64,000 nucleotides of DNA from Microplitis mediator (GCF_029852145.1 NC_079974.1:6618348-6682347), one strand, 5' to 3'. Positions 1 through 11,829 are shown, numbered from the stretch's first letter. Numbers and translations are program-made. Notes: a model not told the origin generated them from the sequence alone.

Positions 1-29
<29 letters not shown>
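1..29. repeat. (CA)n microsatellite
   Basis: Uninterrupted CA dinucleotide run at the window edge; it probably continues to the left. Confidence 0.95.
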
Positions 30-32
<3 letters not shown>

Positions 33-256
33 GACATCATTCTGAAAGTAGTCAGAATAGTTTCCTAGGACCTCAAAACGTCAACATCTAATGAAATTCC
101 GATTTTCGCAAATCGGGGTGAAAACAATATCTTCCCAATTTTTCGAAAATCGTCGATTTTCTTAGCGGGAAGTTAAAAAACTCGCTGGAACGATTACGTC
201 AGGTACGAGACACTCGGTTGGATGCAGATGATGTTCCTATGGTGGAAGAATGTCCA

Positions 257-971
257 CAGCTCCTCGGTCTTCTCGGCTAATGCTCACTCGAGTTCGACAG
301 GCTCTGCATTTGTGGTCAAAGTATGGATTTTGTGTTTTGCAAGATAGGTAAAATTCTTTCATTTATTCAAAGCCGGCAGATGATGATGGCAGGTATGAAC
401 ATGCGTTGTTATTATGTACCACTCTCAAGCAACTGGTGCAGTAATCATCTCCGAACTTCGCATTTGTACATTCATGGTGAGAATGTTCCTTTCGCTTACA
501 TCGTAAACACCCGGTAGATCCTGGTACAGATGAACGTCTAGTCTCGGCCGTTTGCGTTCCCACTGTTCTGGTGTTTGGTGGTATTATTTCGACTTATTGG
601 CATAAAGTCCGCCAGTAGTTTCACCAGGTTTCCCCGGTCACGGTGTTACGAAGATCGTAATGACTCTCATGAGTGGATTCCCCAATTTTTATAGTCAGCA
701 GTACGATGAATGGGACAGTTGAAATGTCAGGTTGTGTGGCGACGACTGCTATTTCTGGTATAGGTTGGGTGAACGAGACGTCGTTTATCTCAACAAGTTT
801 GCTGTTAGGTTGCTCATAGACAATAGTACGTCGATGATTCCTGGTGACATGGAAACGGTATAACAGATTTGGTGTTGTGGGGATATTCGGACCGACAAAT
901 GCAGATGCCTTGAACGCAAGGTTATTCCAATATTGGCGTATAGACGAGCGGTTGACAGTCTCTTCGGTCAT
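257..971 (-). pseudogene. Third ORF of gypsy-like element with two CCHC zinc knuckles (degenerate)
   Basis: This reading frame lies 3' of the integrase on the minus strand, where an env or accessory ORF would sit. It starts at an ATG at 971 in a good context and is open for 116 codons to a TGA at 621. It then continues after shifts into a segment at 563-363 with two exact CX2CX4HX4C knuckles (CLRCKRKEHSHHEC and CTSCLRVVHNNNAC). After an in-frame TAA it goes on to about 257. CCHC knuckles normally end the Gag nucleocapsid and bind genomic RNA. Here the upstream Gag ORF has no knuckle, so this protein may supply that function; alternatively it is the Gag tail of a second, adjacent element. The first 116 residues match no family I can name. 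Confidence 0.5.
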
Positions 972-1094
972 TTTGGGTGGTTTATACTGAGGTTTCTCGT
1001 TCGATGATCAGATATTCGGTCGAGTGTCTCGAGCGTTGGCAACGTCCAGGTGGTAGACTCTGTGAATAAAACGAATAATTAATCACTCAAGCAC

Positions 1095-2068
1095 GACGGG
1101 CGGATCGTCTAGGCACTTTTAAATCAGATAGTTTATAAGTGCCTATGATTTTATTATTATTATCACAAATGGTAGCAATGCTTGTTGATACAAATTTATC
1201 GATGTGAAATGGACCTTTGCGCGGTGGAACCAGCTTACCAGCGATTCCTTCTGCTTTACGACTCCGTGTTTTTGATTTAATTTATGCTTCGGTACCCACA
1301 GTTAAGGTAGTTTATGATCGTATTGATTTTCGCGAGGTGGTTTGAGTATCCTGAGCTTTTAGCATTTTTGATTCGACAAAATGTCAGATCTCGTCTAATA
1401 AATTGATGAGTCACTCACGCTCCACAGGTTTGTTTGTTTTAGGTACTATGGAAAGGTTGCGATGCTGTTCTAGATATCTAGGATCTCTGCCAAAATTAAG
1501 GAAGGCAGGATTGCATGCAAGGGAACTGTGGATAGAGGTGTTATAAGTACAGGTCAGTTCAGGTAGCCACTCATCCCATTTATTGTGTTTGTCTGTTAAA
1601 TAAGATCGAATCATAATTTTTAAATTTCGATTTGTTCTCTCGATTGGGTTGGATCGTGGAGAATAAAGTGGTGTAAATTCATGGGTGGTCTGCATTAAAT
1701 TCAGAAATGAAGTTACTTCGTTATTGGCAAATTCAGTGCCATTATCGGAAATAACAACACGAGCAGGTCCCCATCGGCAAAAAATATCGCGTAAAATTTC
1801 AACAGCTTTTTTGCCTGTTGGTTCTGATATTGTTTAATTCGAGGTAGCGTCTATAAACGTCGCATAGCACAAATAAATGCGTTTTACCGTGAGTTGAACG
1901 TGGTAACGGTCCGATGGTATCAATCGATACACACTCCCAAGGTTCGGTAATAGGTCGGTGACCTTCAGAAATATTAGGTGGGTTTGTGTCGGGTTTATGC
2001 AGAAGACAGATTTTACATTTATTAACAAATTCCCGGGTCTTCTCAGTTTGATAAAGGTACTCCCTCAT
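1095..2068 (-). pseudogene. Ty3/gypsy-like Pol remnant: integrase with GPY/F-type C terminus
   Basis: This is the integrase end of Pol, which would insert retrotransposon cDNA into the genome. Reading down from 2068 there is the second half of the zinc-binding region (KCKICLLHKPDT). The catalytic core follows: first Asp in SIDTIGPLP, second Asp in SDNGTEF (about 1745) and Glu in NPIERTNR (about 1650), so the DDE triad is present. A C-terminal KGPFHID segment resembles the GPY/F module, and the frame ends near 1095 after a basic tail. At least one frameshift near 1838 and another after 1411 break it. The N-terminal part overlaps the end of gag by 26 bases, so protease, reverse transcriptase and RNase H have been lost by an internal deletion of presumably 2-3 kb. 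Confidence 0.85.
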
Positions 2069-3410
2069 ACACTCTTTTGGTATATTGTGTAGATTCTTTG
2101 GTCTCTGTAGCGGCTTTGGCTCTCTGAGCCAATCGTTGTACAGCTGTTCTCACGGCCAAGTTTAATTGCGAGTAAGTTTTGGTGTGAGGAGCTAGAGAGT
2201 CGAGCTGAGACTGGATTTCATATGATAATCGAGCGCGGATCACAAGAACTTGCTCTTCTTCTGATGGTGCTTTGTCCATCTCTTGATATTTCATTATAGC
2301 TTCTTTGATGAACTTCTTGGGATCATCTCGCGGCTGCTGATATGTTGTCATGATTTCTTGACTTATGTCAAGATCGGTCTTTCCTTGTGTGAAATATTCT
2401 GCGTATGACTTTGCAAAGTCTTCCCAGCAGTGCCATGATTGTTGATATTGTCTTACCCAATATCCTTCAGCATGGTACATGGCTGTCTTAGCCAGTGTCA
2501 GGTGTTCAGATTCAGTTAAGTCGATCTCTTTTCCGAAGTCGGTCAAAGCTCGTAAATATCCCCGGACTTTTAAAGTGGAGCTGGGATATGTAAGTCCACG
2601 CTGTCTCATAGTAGCTCCAGCAGCAGCTACATTTTTAGCGAAGCTTCGTTGGCTGTTATATTCCGTCCCATGCATTAATTGGCCGGCTGTCACATGTGGG
2701 CAGTCGACTCGGAGAGGCTGGTGGTATCTGGAGTTGGCGTTTGGTATGGTAGGGCGAGGAGATGATGGTAGTAGTGAAGGACCGTGTAGGTGTAAAACAG
2801 GTTGAGTTGTACATGCGGCTGCATTTTTAATTTCTCGAATAATTTCTACGGTAATGTCTGCAGGGTTGACATTTAAATCTGTTAATCTCTCCATATTCAT
2901 TTCTTCCAATAAACGAAGATCTTCTAGCCCCAGGTCTCCACGAGTGCGAGCTCTCTTCAAAATATATGTGGTACAGCGAGTGTAAACCACGATGGTTTGA
3001 TTGGTCTCACTTAAATGATTATTTAATTGGGTCGAGCCGTGCTGTAATTCATTTACGTCTTTTTAAAGTCGAATTACATTGTCTTGTAATTGCTTAGTTT
3101 GTCGTTGCGAATAGTGATGACCATGAGTACACTCGTCTATCTGTAGACTCATTTGACGCATAATAGCATCGTGAGTTATAAAACGTTGGTCAATAGTTGT
3201 TGTCAGGTTATTTATATTAAACGGTGATGATATTGTTGTGGACAAGGTGCGTTGACTGCGACCATTCGGTGTCTCTTGGTTCAGGTTACCTTCGATTACG
3301 CGTACGTCCGCGTTGACGTAGTTTGGGGTAATATCGCGATGGTTTTCGTCGTCGTAGAGGTCACCAAAACCCTCCGGTATTTCGTTGATATTATTTTGTT
3401 GGTGCCCCAT
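2043..3410 (-). pseudogene. Gypsy-like Gag (capsid) with one in-frame stop
   Basis: About 455 codons read from an ATG at 3410 in one frame, interrupted once by TAA at 3063-3065 (...VIRL*KDVNEL...). The first part is hydrophilic. The second part has a retrotransposon capsid pattern, with residues such as WVRQYQQSWHCWEDF followed by FAKSYAEYFTQG and a helical region ending in QRLAQRAKAATETKES. No CCHC knuckle is present at the C terminus; the frame ends at 2043 just inside the integrase remnant. Gag would form the particle that packages the element RNA. The assignment rests on the capsid-like pattern plus position upstream of a clear integrase. Confidence 0.75.
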
Positions 3411-5780
3411 ATTTATAAGTAGGTCACGCGGTGTTTTGTTTGTGATAAAGTTTACGAGGATTTTATTTTTTTTATTTATGTAGTGTCACGTAGTATTTTA
3501 TTATCAGTGAACCGGTCCGATTAATTTATTTAGATATTATATACTCGGTTAAATCGTTCGTCCAATTCTGTTTTTTTTATTCCGGTAACGTAATTATAAT
3601 TGTTATTGTCAGTTACATAAATTTAATATCATACGTTTTAATTACGCGTATCTTTTTCCGTTTTACGAACTTATTTCGCGCGTTGCTATCCCGATGATGG
3701 CTGAATAGGATGTGAAATTTATGTATTATTTATTGTATGTTTTATTTTCTTTTTATCAAGTAATAAAATGAGAGATAAAGTTTAGCTACCATTCGTGTAT
3801 TATTGTATAAATGGTTTTGATACTTACAGGTTATGAATTGTTAATTTTTTATAAAAATGTTGTGTTTAAATAATATGCAGAAAATAAATGAGGAATCCAG
3901 AATATTTAATCTATCAAATTAAACAAATTAAATTAAATATAAATTAAATAAATTGCAAATTAGACCCACGTGATATATATTACAGTTGTTACCTGGTAAT
4001 ATTAGTTATAATTACATTGATTACGATATGTGATTATTTCAGAATAATAATTAAGTTAATTTATTTAAACAATGCTTGTATATATTCTTTTTGTTTAATT
4101 ATTTATTTTAATAAATAAATGCAAACGATTAGCGTGATAATGCGCCGGTAGTTATACGTTAGGTATGCTATATCATATAGAGTAGTATATATAGCTACAG
4201 TATCGATTTGTTAACGTTCGAGTTTGAACACAAAGGGGCTGAGTGACTACTCTTACTTTCCAGTGTGGACAGATGGATACAGAGGAAGCGGGATGAAATG
4301 ATTGGCGCGCTGACTGTGGAGCATGCGTGCTCGCAGTTTATACTTTACTTTCGCTTTCGCTGGGGTCACTATACTTCAAAGTGATAAAGCTGCTGTTGTT
4401 CTGCTGCGTTTATAGGTCAGGAAAATATTCGCGTACGCTGAGCCGGGTCGCAGAAAGAATCTCTGTCACAATGTGGCTCTTGCAATTGACTTCCGTTGCC
4501 GGTACAATTTTCCTTTAGTCAACGGCGGATATTCGGTTATCTGTAATATATCGAAGAACAGCACTTAATATGTCCACTATTCTTTTTCCAGGTTTCTTTT
4601 GAATTTACAGTTTTTAATTTACTACATATATTTTTTGAGTATTTTAAATTTTATATCTTTAGTTTATTATTTGATTTTCGGTTTTACCGATCAATAGATA
4701 GAAGCAAAGTATATTATTACATTTATTTTGAATGTTTAAATTTTAACTCTTGCTTATATTTATATTTTTACTTTATTATTTAGTTTTCAGTTTTACTAAG
4801 CAAAGATAAAGATATTTTATTGTATTATTTTTTTTTTCATTATTTATCAGGTTATTATCGGTTAAAAAGATTTTACAGGTACTTGACATAGCAACCAGAT
4901 AATATCAGATTTCATTTTTTCCTTTTTATTTTTGTGTATGTTGAGTTCATTAACAAGAATTTAATATTATCTGGAGTAATTAAATATTGCTCCAGATTTG
5001 TTTCTCGACTCTCCTTTTTCCAAAGGGATTATATTTAGTCGGTTATTATTATATCTGTTCAAATAGCCACTGGGTGGATAGTTGAATAAATATAAGAGGA
5101 AATGTAAAATTATACACCACAGATCAATACGGTCGTTCCTGAGAGTTATCCCAGGTCGCGAATTTAAATTGATATTTTATTCGTACTTACGGTTTCAACA
5201 GGTAAACCAGGTCACAAAAGCTTATAAACGTTGTACGTGCGTTAATATGTTGATACTCAGTAGAGTTTATTATAATCGTGGAAAACAAATAAAGTTATAA
5301 TAGACAGTAATTTTAAGTACGACATGTACAGTATGGAATCAGGTCTCAGTACGAGGAAAGGTAGTTGCGATGCGCTTGGTCTGTGCTCGTGACGTCATGT
5401 CAGGTGAGAAGCGGGGAGTCATTCTATAGTCTGTCAATTATATTTTGTAATGAGTTAATATACTAAATTATATGAAATGGTTCTCAGCCCATTTTTTTCA
5501 TAGCCGAGAGATTCTGAGTATTTGAAGTTATGATTTAATGCTTTTATTATTTATTTATTTTTTTTTGTTGGAAACTTTATTAAATGTTCTGTATATGCAA
5601 AATATGTGTGAAATTCGCGGTTTTTCAGAGATTTATTTTTACATGCTGGCGACAAGGTCAGTCAGTTAGTTATCTGGTCTCTGATGCATGATAACTGACG
5701 ATTGGACTTAATTAGTCAAAGATAATATATAGTTTATATATCTTTTAGTGATCTGTACAGATCTAATGACTGTACTGGAA
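3411..5780. other. AT-rich non-coding stretch, possible long leader of the gypsy-like element
   Basis: No coding frame longer than noise is visible on either strand. It lies upstream of the minus-strand gag and could be its leader and LTR, but I could not find paired LTRs. A TATA-like block (about 4185-4200) and a GC-richer patch (4200-4520) stand out from the AT-rich background. Nothing else is supported. Confidence 0.4.
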
Positions 5781-7215
5781 CTGAAGCTCCGTTTTTCTAG
5801 GTTTGATAGCCAGAAGGGCTTGTTTAATTATTTAAACAAATTCTAAATTACTAATATTTTGTATTGGTTGCCAGAAGGGCTCAAATTATCAGATTCCTGG
5901 TAACTGTGCACATGAGATGATCACGTGCACAGGTTCTTTGGTATTTTTCCAACGAATCGGTTTTAATATTTTATAATAATTAATTTAAAGGTATTTTATT
6001 TATGTGGTGAGGCCACAAAATTGTTGACAACAAATAATATTTTCACTAAATACTTTAATATTGTTTTATAGTGAGGCTATACAATCAATATTTATTAATA
6101 CAGTGTTTAAACGATGCAATAATTTCTAAGATTATGGTCTGAAGCGGTGAAGACAGGTTTAAATTATTTAATTAAATAATACTTTATTACCACTCAAAAA
6201 TTATTTATAGATTATGAAAGTGGTAAATAGGCAAAATCCGGTAACTTTGAAACATTGAGTTTTTCAAGTTTTGAGGTGACAATAATTGTCCAAGCGTGAT
6301 ACCAAGAGTCGGATCACGTGAACTATTGGAATGCGACGCTAAGAGTTCTGAGAACTATATTTTTAGATGCGTTTTATTTGAAATTTATTTTGAGCGACAT
6401 AATATTTTTTCTATAGAATTTTAGCAATTGTTCAGAAGGAACATTTACAATTTTATTATAGTTTAATTATTGCTCAGAAGGAGATAATTAAAAATCTTTA
6501 TAGTTTTAATTTTATTGTTAGGCGATTTTAATATTTAAATGAGGTCATTAAATGAATAAAATTGCTACTGAAGCTAAAATAAGCAAAATAAATTACTTCT
6601 TTTGAACAGAGTATGATAATGATTTTAAGTAATTAATAGAGTTTGGGGTGCAAGTTAGGCTTGCATAATGATTGAATTTAAACAGGTAATTGTTGCTGGA
6701 AGAAATCGTTATTAATAATGGTTGGCCAGGTGATTTTAAAGATTTTATAGATTTTAAAATATTATTTGAAATAAGTGAGAATTTAAGGTATGCTGGCGCT
6801 ATGTGTAAGAGTGAGTCCGAGCTATTGTGATTCTAAGAATTTAGGTGTGGCTATTTTAAATTTTTAAATTTTCAAATGCGATTAATAAATTAATTTTCAA
6901 TATTATAAGGCCAATGGGCGTTCAAGCGTTACTGAAACAAACTTGAAGTGAAGCTGAACATAGGAGTAATAATTTTTGAAGAAGCTATACAAATATGATT
7001 AGTTAAATTTTTAAATAAATAAATTTTTAAATTTGATAAGGCCATGTGGGACCCACATCGGGGGCCACTGAAACGAAGTTGAGGTCCACCCCCTATAGTA
7101 GGGGTGAATCGACCGTCCGTTACCCATTTGAATTAAATGGGCCCGTGTCCTTTTTAGCATTGCAGCTAGTTATTCGGTAATTGACCCTGTATTGCCTGGT
7201 TCGTAAGGACCAGAC
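5780..7215. other. Series of short hairpins with five-base loops
   Basis: Reading the plus strand, many short inverted repeats have exactly five unpaired bases. The loop AGAAG occurs four times with different stems: 5808-5820 (AGCC/GGCT), 5870-5880 (GCC/GGC), 6429-6443 (TGTTC/GAACA) and 6464-6490 (TAATTAT..CTC/GAG..ATAATTA). The loop TGAGG occurs at 6004-6016 (GTGG/CCAC) and 6067-6081 (TATAG/CTATA). Others are TTAGG at 6649-6665 (TGCAAG/CTTGCA), GATGA at 5904-5932 (a 12-bp stem with one mismatch), GGACC at 7044-7058 and GAATT at 7123-7141 (CCCATTT/AAATGGG). No ORF covers the region. The stems differ while pairing is kept, which suggests structured RNA, but the transcribed strand is unknown. 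Confidence 0.45.
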
Positions 7216-7538
7216 GACCGTTTGGCCTTGATATTTATATATGTTATTAAATTAGTAAAAAATTAAAAAAGGGTTAAAATCGTAAACTATATTTATTACA
7301 AAGACATAATGAAAAGTGAAAGTAAAGTGAGTAAAAACTGATGAAAATCGGCGCGCAGGCCTTTTTATAGATTCACGTCAGTGCTTATGCGCCGACGAGA
7401 TGCGCATCCCTTCCATTAAAACAGCAAATGGCAAGGGAGTATTAAGTAATAATAATAATCGACATAAATGTTGACAGGAAATAACGGTAGCATATGATAA
7501 TTCATCTCGGTGACAGTCTATTATCATGGTATGATAAT
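7216..7538. other. Non-coding flank
   Basis: AT-rich sequence between the hairpin series and the long-TIR element. I see no gene or repeat in it. Confidence 0.5.
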
Positions 7539-10177
7539 TAGACCAGTCATTTTACTCCTAGGCTACCTAAAACTCGATGCTATGTGAAATTTTTTTTTTT
7601 CAAAAATTTCTAAAAATTAGAAGAAATGAAAAAATCAAAAATGTACAAAAATCGGTAAATTGGAAATTTTTTTATTAACAAAAAACTAAAAAAAAAAATA
7701 TTCCACTTACTTTAAATTAAATTTTAAACCGATGAAATCAATAAAAATGGCTGATATTATAAAAAAAATATCAGAGATAATATTAAAAAGAAAATATTTG
7801 CCCTAAATGCTTTTATTTATTTAATAAAAATGTTTTTATATAAAATTTATGAATGCTAAGCTAAAACTTTTACCGACATAGACTATGACGTCAGAGTGGC
7901 GCTGCTTTCGCTCGGGGGGCGTGGCTTACATTCAAACCGCTGAAAACTCCGACACAAAATTTACAAAATAAAAATTTATTTCTTCAAATTTAAAATATTA
8001 ATAAATAGATATTAATAAGTTTAAATAAGTAAATAAATAAATAATCGGAAATACTATATATATCATACGATATATTTTATTAATTTACTTACCTTGAGCC
8101 ATGAAAATGATAAATCTTAATTTATAAAAAATATTTATTATCATTAGTATAATAAATCATATTTTTATTTAATTAAAAAAAATTAAACTCTTCACCAATC
8201 GATGAAATAAATCTCGTTTCATAAAATTATTTTATGATGCCTTAACTACAGCAGGTATTGACGTTTATCTTATGAAAAGTGATAAGTTTGATAATACCAT
8301 TGTTTAAAAAACCGTAGAAGTAGCCCAAAGTCATAATTACGGCTGTTTAGTGAGTGACAACGTGGATTTATTAGTTTTATTAATTCATTACTGTACATCG
8401 AAGGAGCAGTTATTTTTTTTCCGACCCAGTACTGGTCGTAAAAAAAAAGATGATTGTTATTCAGTTCCTAAGTTCGTCCAAAAATTCCCATATACAACCT
8501 TCTACTTGCCATTATTACATTCCCTTACCGGATGCCGCATAACATCATCACTTTTTAAAGTTGGCAAAGCATCTGTCATTAATGATTTCGAAAAATCTAT
8601 GGCAGACGATTCAACTCGGGAAAATTTGAAGAGTATGATGGATATTTTTTACAAGTGTAATGCAGCCAAACCTGCAATTATACGTGAAGGTGAAGCACTC
8701 TTACTTAGAGTATATAAAGTTGATGAGTACCACAAAATATTAGACAGTGCAAGATTTTTTGTTTTTGATAAAATCAAAAATAAAACTAAAACTGAAGTTA
8801 ATTTAGCCGCACTTCCACCAACATCTGACTCTGCTTCATTTCACTGTTTGCGAGTATACTATCAAATGCAACAATGGTTTGGTAACGTGAATATTCCAAC
8901 AGAATTCAGCTGGAGAACAGACCCAGAAAATTGGTTACAGCCTTTTCAAATGATAAAGGATCCTGTTCCAGAGAAATTATTAACAATAATTTCTTACGGT
9001 TCTACTGAAGATTGCAGTACAAAGCAATGCACTCGCAAAAAGTCAGGATTTTTATGTACAAGCTCGTGTAAAAATTGTGCAGGTATCACCTGTAAAAACT
9101 GTACCCAAGAACCAGAAGTGACTGTCAACGAAAACGAGGATTCAGACGATGAAGAATTAATAAGGGCAGAAAAAGAACTTGAAAATGCTTTGGCACCAGC
9201 TTTGCCAGCTAATCAATCGGATGACGAAAACGACGACATGTAATAAAAATAAATATTCATATGATAAAAATAATAATTAGATTAATTCTAAAATTTAATA
9301 TAAATTTTATATAAAATATCAATGACATTTTATTACGTAACGTTTTTTTTTATTAAATAATAAAAAAAAATATGACAAACCTTGATTTTTCTAATTATTT
9401 CTTTCCCGAATATGTCATTATTTAAAATTTATTATTGTTTATTTTAAAATTATTTCTTTATGTTATTTAATTTTAAGTCAAAATAATATTTAAATTTTAA
9501 ATATATAATAAGTACTGAAACACTTAGAAACCATTTTTTTTAATTAAATAAAAATATGATTTATTATATTAATGATAATAAATATTTTTTATAAATTAAG
9601 ATTTATCATTTTCATGGCTCAAGGTAAGTAAATTAATAAAATATATCATATAATATATATAATATTTCTGATTATTTATTTATTTACTTATTTAAACTTA
9701 TTAATATCTATTTATTAATATTTTAAATTTGAAGAAATAAATTTTTATTTTGTAAATTTTGTGTCGGAGTTTTCAGCGATTTGAATGTAAGCCACGCCCC
9801 CCCGAGCGAAAGCAGCGCCACTCTGACGTCATAGTCTATGTCGGTAAAAGTTTTAGCTTAGCATTCATAAATTTTATATAAAAACATTTTTATTAAATAA
9901 ATAAAAGCATTTAGGGCAAATATTTTCTTTTTAATATTATCTGATATTTTTTTTATAATATCAGCCATTTTTATTGATTTCATCGGTTTAAAATTAAATT
10001 TAAAGTAAGTGGAATATTTTTCTTTTTAGTTTTTTGTTAATAAAAAAATTTCCAATTCACCGATTTTTGTACATTTTTGATTTTTTCATTTCTTTTAATT
10101 CTTAGAAATTTTTGAAAAAAAAAAAATTCCACATAGCATCGAGTCTTAGGTAGCCTAGGAGTAAAATGACTGGTCTA
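7539..10177 (+). mobile_element. DNA transposon with 644-bp terminal inverted repeats and AAT target duplication
   Basis: The ends are TAGACCAGTCATTTTACTCC and its reverse complement. The arms run 7539-8182 and 9534-10177 and differ only at scattered positions. AAT flanks both sides (7536-7538 and 10178-10180), fitting a 3-bp target duplication. The only coding content between the arms is a nuclease-like ORF at about 8230-9243. A three-base duplication is typical of PIF/Harbinger and a few other DNA transposon groups, but no DDE transposase is present, so the superfamily is open. Confidence 0.85.
8230..9243 (+). pseudogene. PIN/FEN1-like nuclease C-terminal region with Cys-rich tail, inside the TIR element
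   Basis: The frame opens just inside the left TIR and has one in-frame TAA at 8305-8307; there is no ATG at the start of the long open part (from 8308). It shows the pattern of a widespread uncharacterised metazoan protein family. An acidic-aliphatic core VSDNVDLLVLLIHYC resembles the DTDLLVLL motif of PIN-like nucleases. A segment HSLTGCRITSSLFKVGK corresponds to the family's GCDTTSxFxxxGK signature, with the usual Asp replaced by Arg. A tail with Cys spaced as CxxxxCxxxxxxxCxxxCxxC (about residues 230-265) is followed by an acidic C terminus. The N-terminal half of the family protein is absent. Family recall is from memory; nuclease activity is inferred, and the altered GCD motif argues against it in this copy. 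Confidence 0.65.
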
Positions 10178-10352
10178 AATGAGGTGTCAACTACCTCGTT
10201 ACAAGACACGATATGACTTTGTCCCAAAATTTCTTTTGCTATCCATCTCTTAATTTGTGTTCATTAATTGTAGGACATCTTGTAATGTAAATTTTAATTT
10301 ATAGGCGATCACAAGAAATGCACAATTAACTGGAGCCAACCGCCGAGAATAA

Positions 10353-10727
10353 AAAAAAAGAAAAGACAATCCCATTGAAAATGATAAAGTTGACAAGATT
10401 ATTCACATTATCTTGGCTTTGGCTTATCTTCCAGCTCAATATATCGAAGAAACTTATTTTAAAATCAAACAAAGCATTAGTGATACTGATATAAAGAACA
10501 GAATGCGCTTATTTTTTGTTTATTTCAAAAAACAATGGTTAAAAAGAAGACCTCCTAAAGAATGGTCCCAATTCAAAAACTGTAGGACGACCAACAACCC
10601 TTCAGAATCGTGGAACCATATTATAAATGTCGAAATCGGAAAGCATCCACATCCCTGGACTTTCGTTCGTAAGAAAAGCAGTTATTGTAAATTACCTGTA
10701 AATCTATGTAGCTTTCAATATTCATAG
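10353..10727 (+). pseudogene. MULE-like transposase C-terminal fragment
   Basis: An open frame without its own ATG runs from after a TAA at 10350 to a stop at 10727. It contains LALAYLPAQYIEETYFKIKQ, then YFKKQWLKRRPPKEWSQF and RTTNNPSESWNHIINVEIGK with HPHPW nearby. This order (hydrophobic helix, W-P-W segment, R-T-N-N-x-x-E-x-W-H-like motif, N-x-x-I/F-x-x-H-P-x-x-W) is typical of the C-terminal part of Mutator-like transposases in insects. The Glu of PSES would be the third acidic catalytic residue. The N-terminal half and the other catalytic Asp residues are missing, so it is a dead fragment. Confidence 0.65.
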
Positions 10728-10857
10728 CTTTTTATTACTACATTTTATTATTATATATATCTTCCTGTCAAAAAATGGATTTGATCTACGTAGATCAAAT
10801 TTATTTCATTTCAGAATCTCAGTAAATCTATGCAGATCTACTTCGATCTCTGTTGAT

Positions 10858-11680
10858 TAGGGTGTTTAAAAAAAAAACGGAATTTTTTTTTATGATATCC
10901 AAAGATTGAAAGTATAACTGAAAATAGAAATTTCTGTACCAATCCGAGCTCTTAATAATAATATTAAGAACTATTGAATTCGTAGGAAATAGGGCCAGGA
11001 AATAAATGAATTACTTTAAATAAATTGAACGTTTCGTCATTTATTTATGACTTCCTCAGCAACTAAAAACAAAATAAAAACACAAACTATTTTTTCAGCA
11101 CAACAATTGTTCTAATAAAATTGATTAGGTTAGATTATATACCTTATTATTGTAATTCAATTGTCTATTGTATAGAAACTATTTCCTACGAATTCAATAG
11201 TTATTATTAAGTATGGACACGAATGTCAGTATAAATAATATTAAGGTTTGCCTCAATCCATTTTTCTACTTTCCATTTAAATAAGACGGGAAAAATTTTT
11301 TTTTTTTTTTAGAACTTTCTAGCTCACAAACTAATTAATGGATTTTTATGCACAATTAGTACTTTTGTAGGAAATCGAACGTTCTACAAAAAACGTCTCT
11401 TATCAATTTTTGATAAATTTAACTGTTCAAAAGTTATTTGAGCTTAAAGTCAAGGTCATAGTAAATTTTGCGATTTTTTTTTACTTTTCCGACGAAACTA
11501 TCAGTCTTATCACAAAATGTCATAAGTACTTTTTGTAGGTAATTTTATTCTTTACAATTTTTTACGAGTAAAGTTTTTCGAAATTCTGCGTTGTTTTCTA
11601 GTTATTTTCATTTCAATGTCAAGCTCTTAATAAAATAGTTTTCTGATTGATTTTAAGAGCTTCAAGATTTGTAGATCTTT
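10858..11680 (+). repeat. TAGGGTG-end repeat family, copy 1
   Basis: Begins TAGGGTGTTTAAAAAA and shares ordered blocks with 25869-26380 and 60852-61140. The shared blocks include CCAATCCGAGCTCTTAATAA, a TTTTGTAGGAAAT block, a GAAACTATCAG block and a TTTTCTAGTTATTTTCATTT block. A smaller TIR element is inserted at 10969-11202. No coding capacity is seen. Confidence 0.65.
10969..11202. mobile_element. Small TIR element (MITE) nested in the TAGGGTG repeat
   Basis: The ends are AACTATTGAATTCGTAGG and its complement at 11179-11202, a 24-bp perfect inverted repeat. The related repeat at 60852-61140 lacks this insert, showing it is an insertion. Flanking AATATTAAG (10960-10968) and ATTATTAAG (11203-11211) may be a 9-bp target duplication with one change, as MULE-type elements make. 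Confidence 0.7.
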
Positions 11681-11829
11681 TGAACCAATCAACCGATTTC
11701 GACGTTTAATGCTGCAATTGACGCGTTTTAGCTAATTTTACCATTTTTATATAGTGGAAACCTAAACATGCAAACAAGCAAAGAACCTTCTCAATAACAC
11801 AATTTATAGATAAATTGAGAAAAATGTAG

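Noticed and set aside
7039..7068. Minus-strand TGGCCCCCGATGTGGG as a primer-binding site of the gypsy-like element
   Set aside because: The similarity to known sites is loose, it is 3.6 kb from gag, and no LTR pair was found; the sequence is also a simple palindrome.
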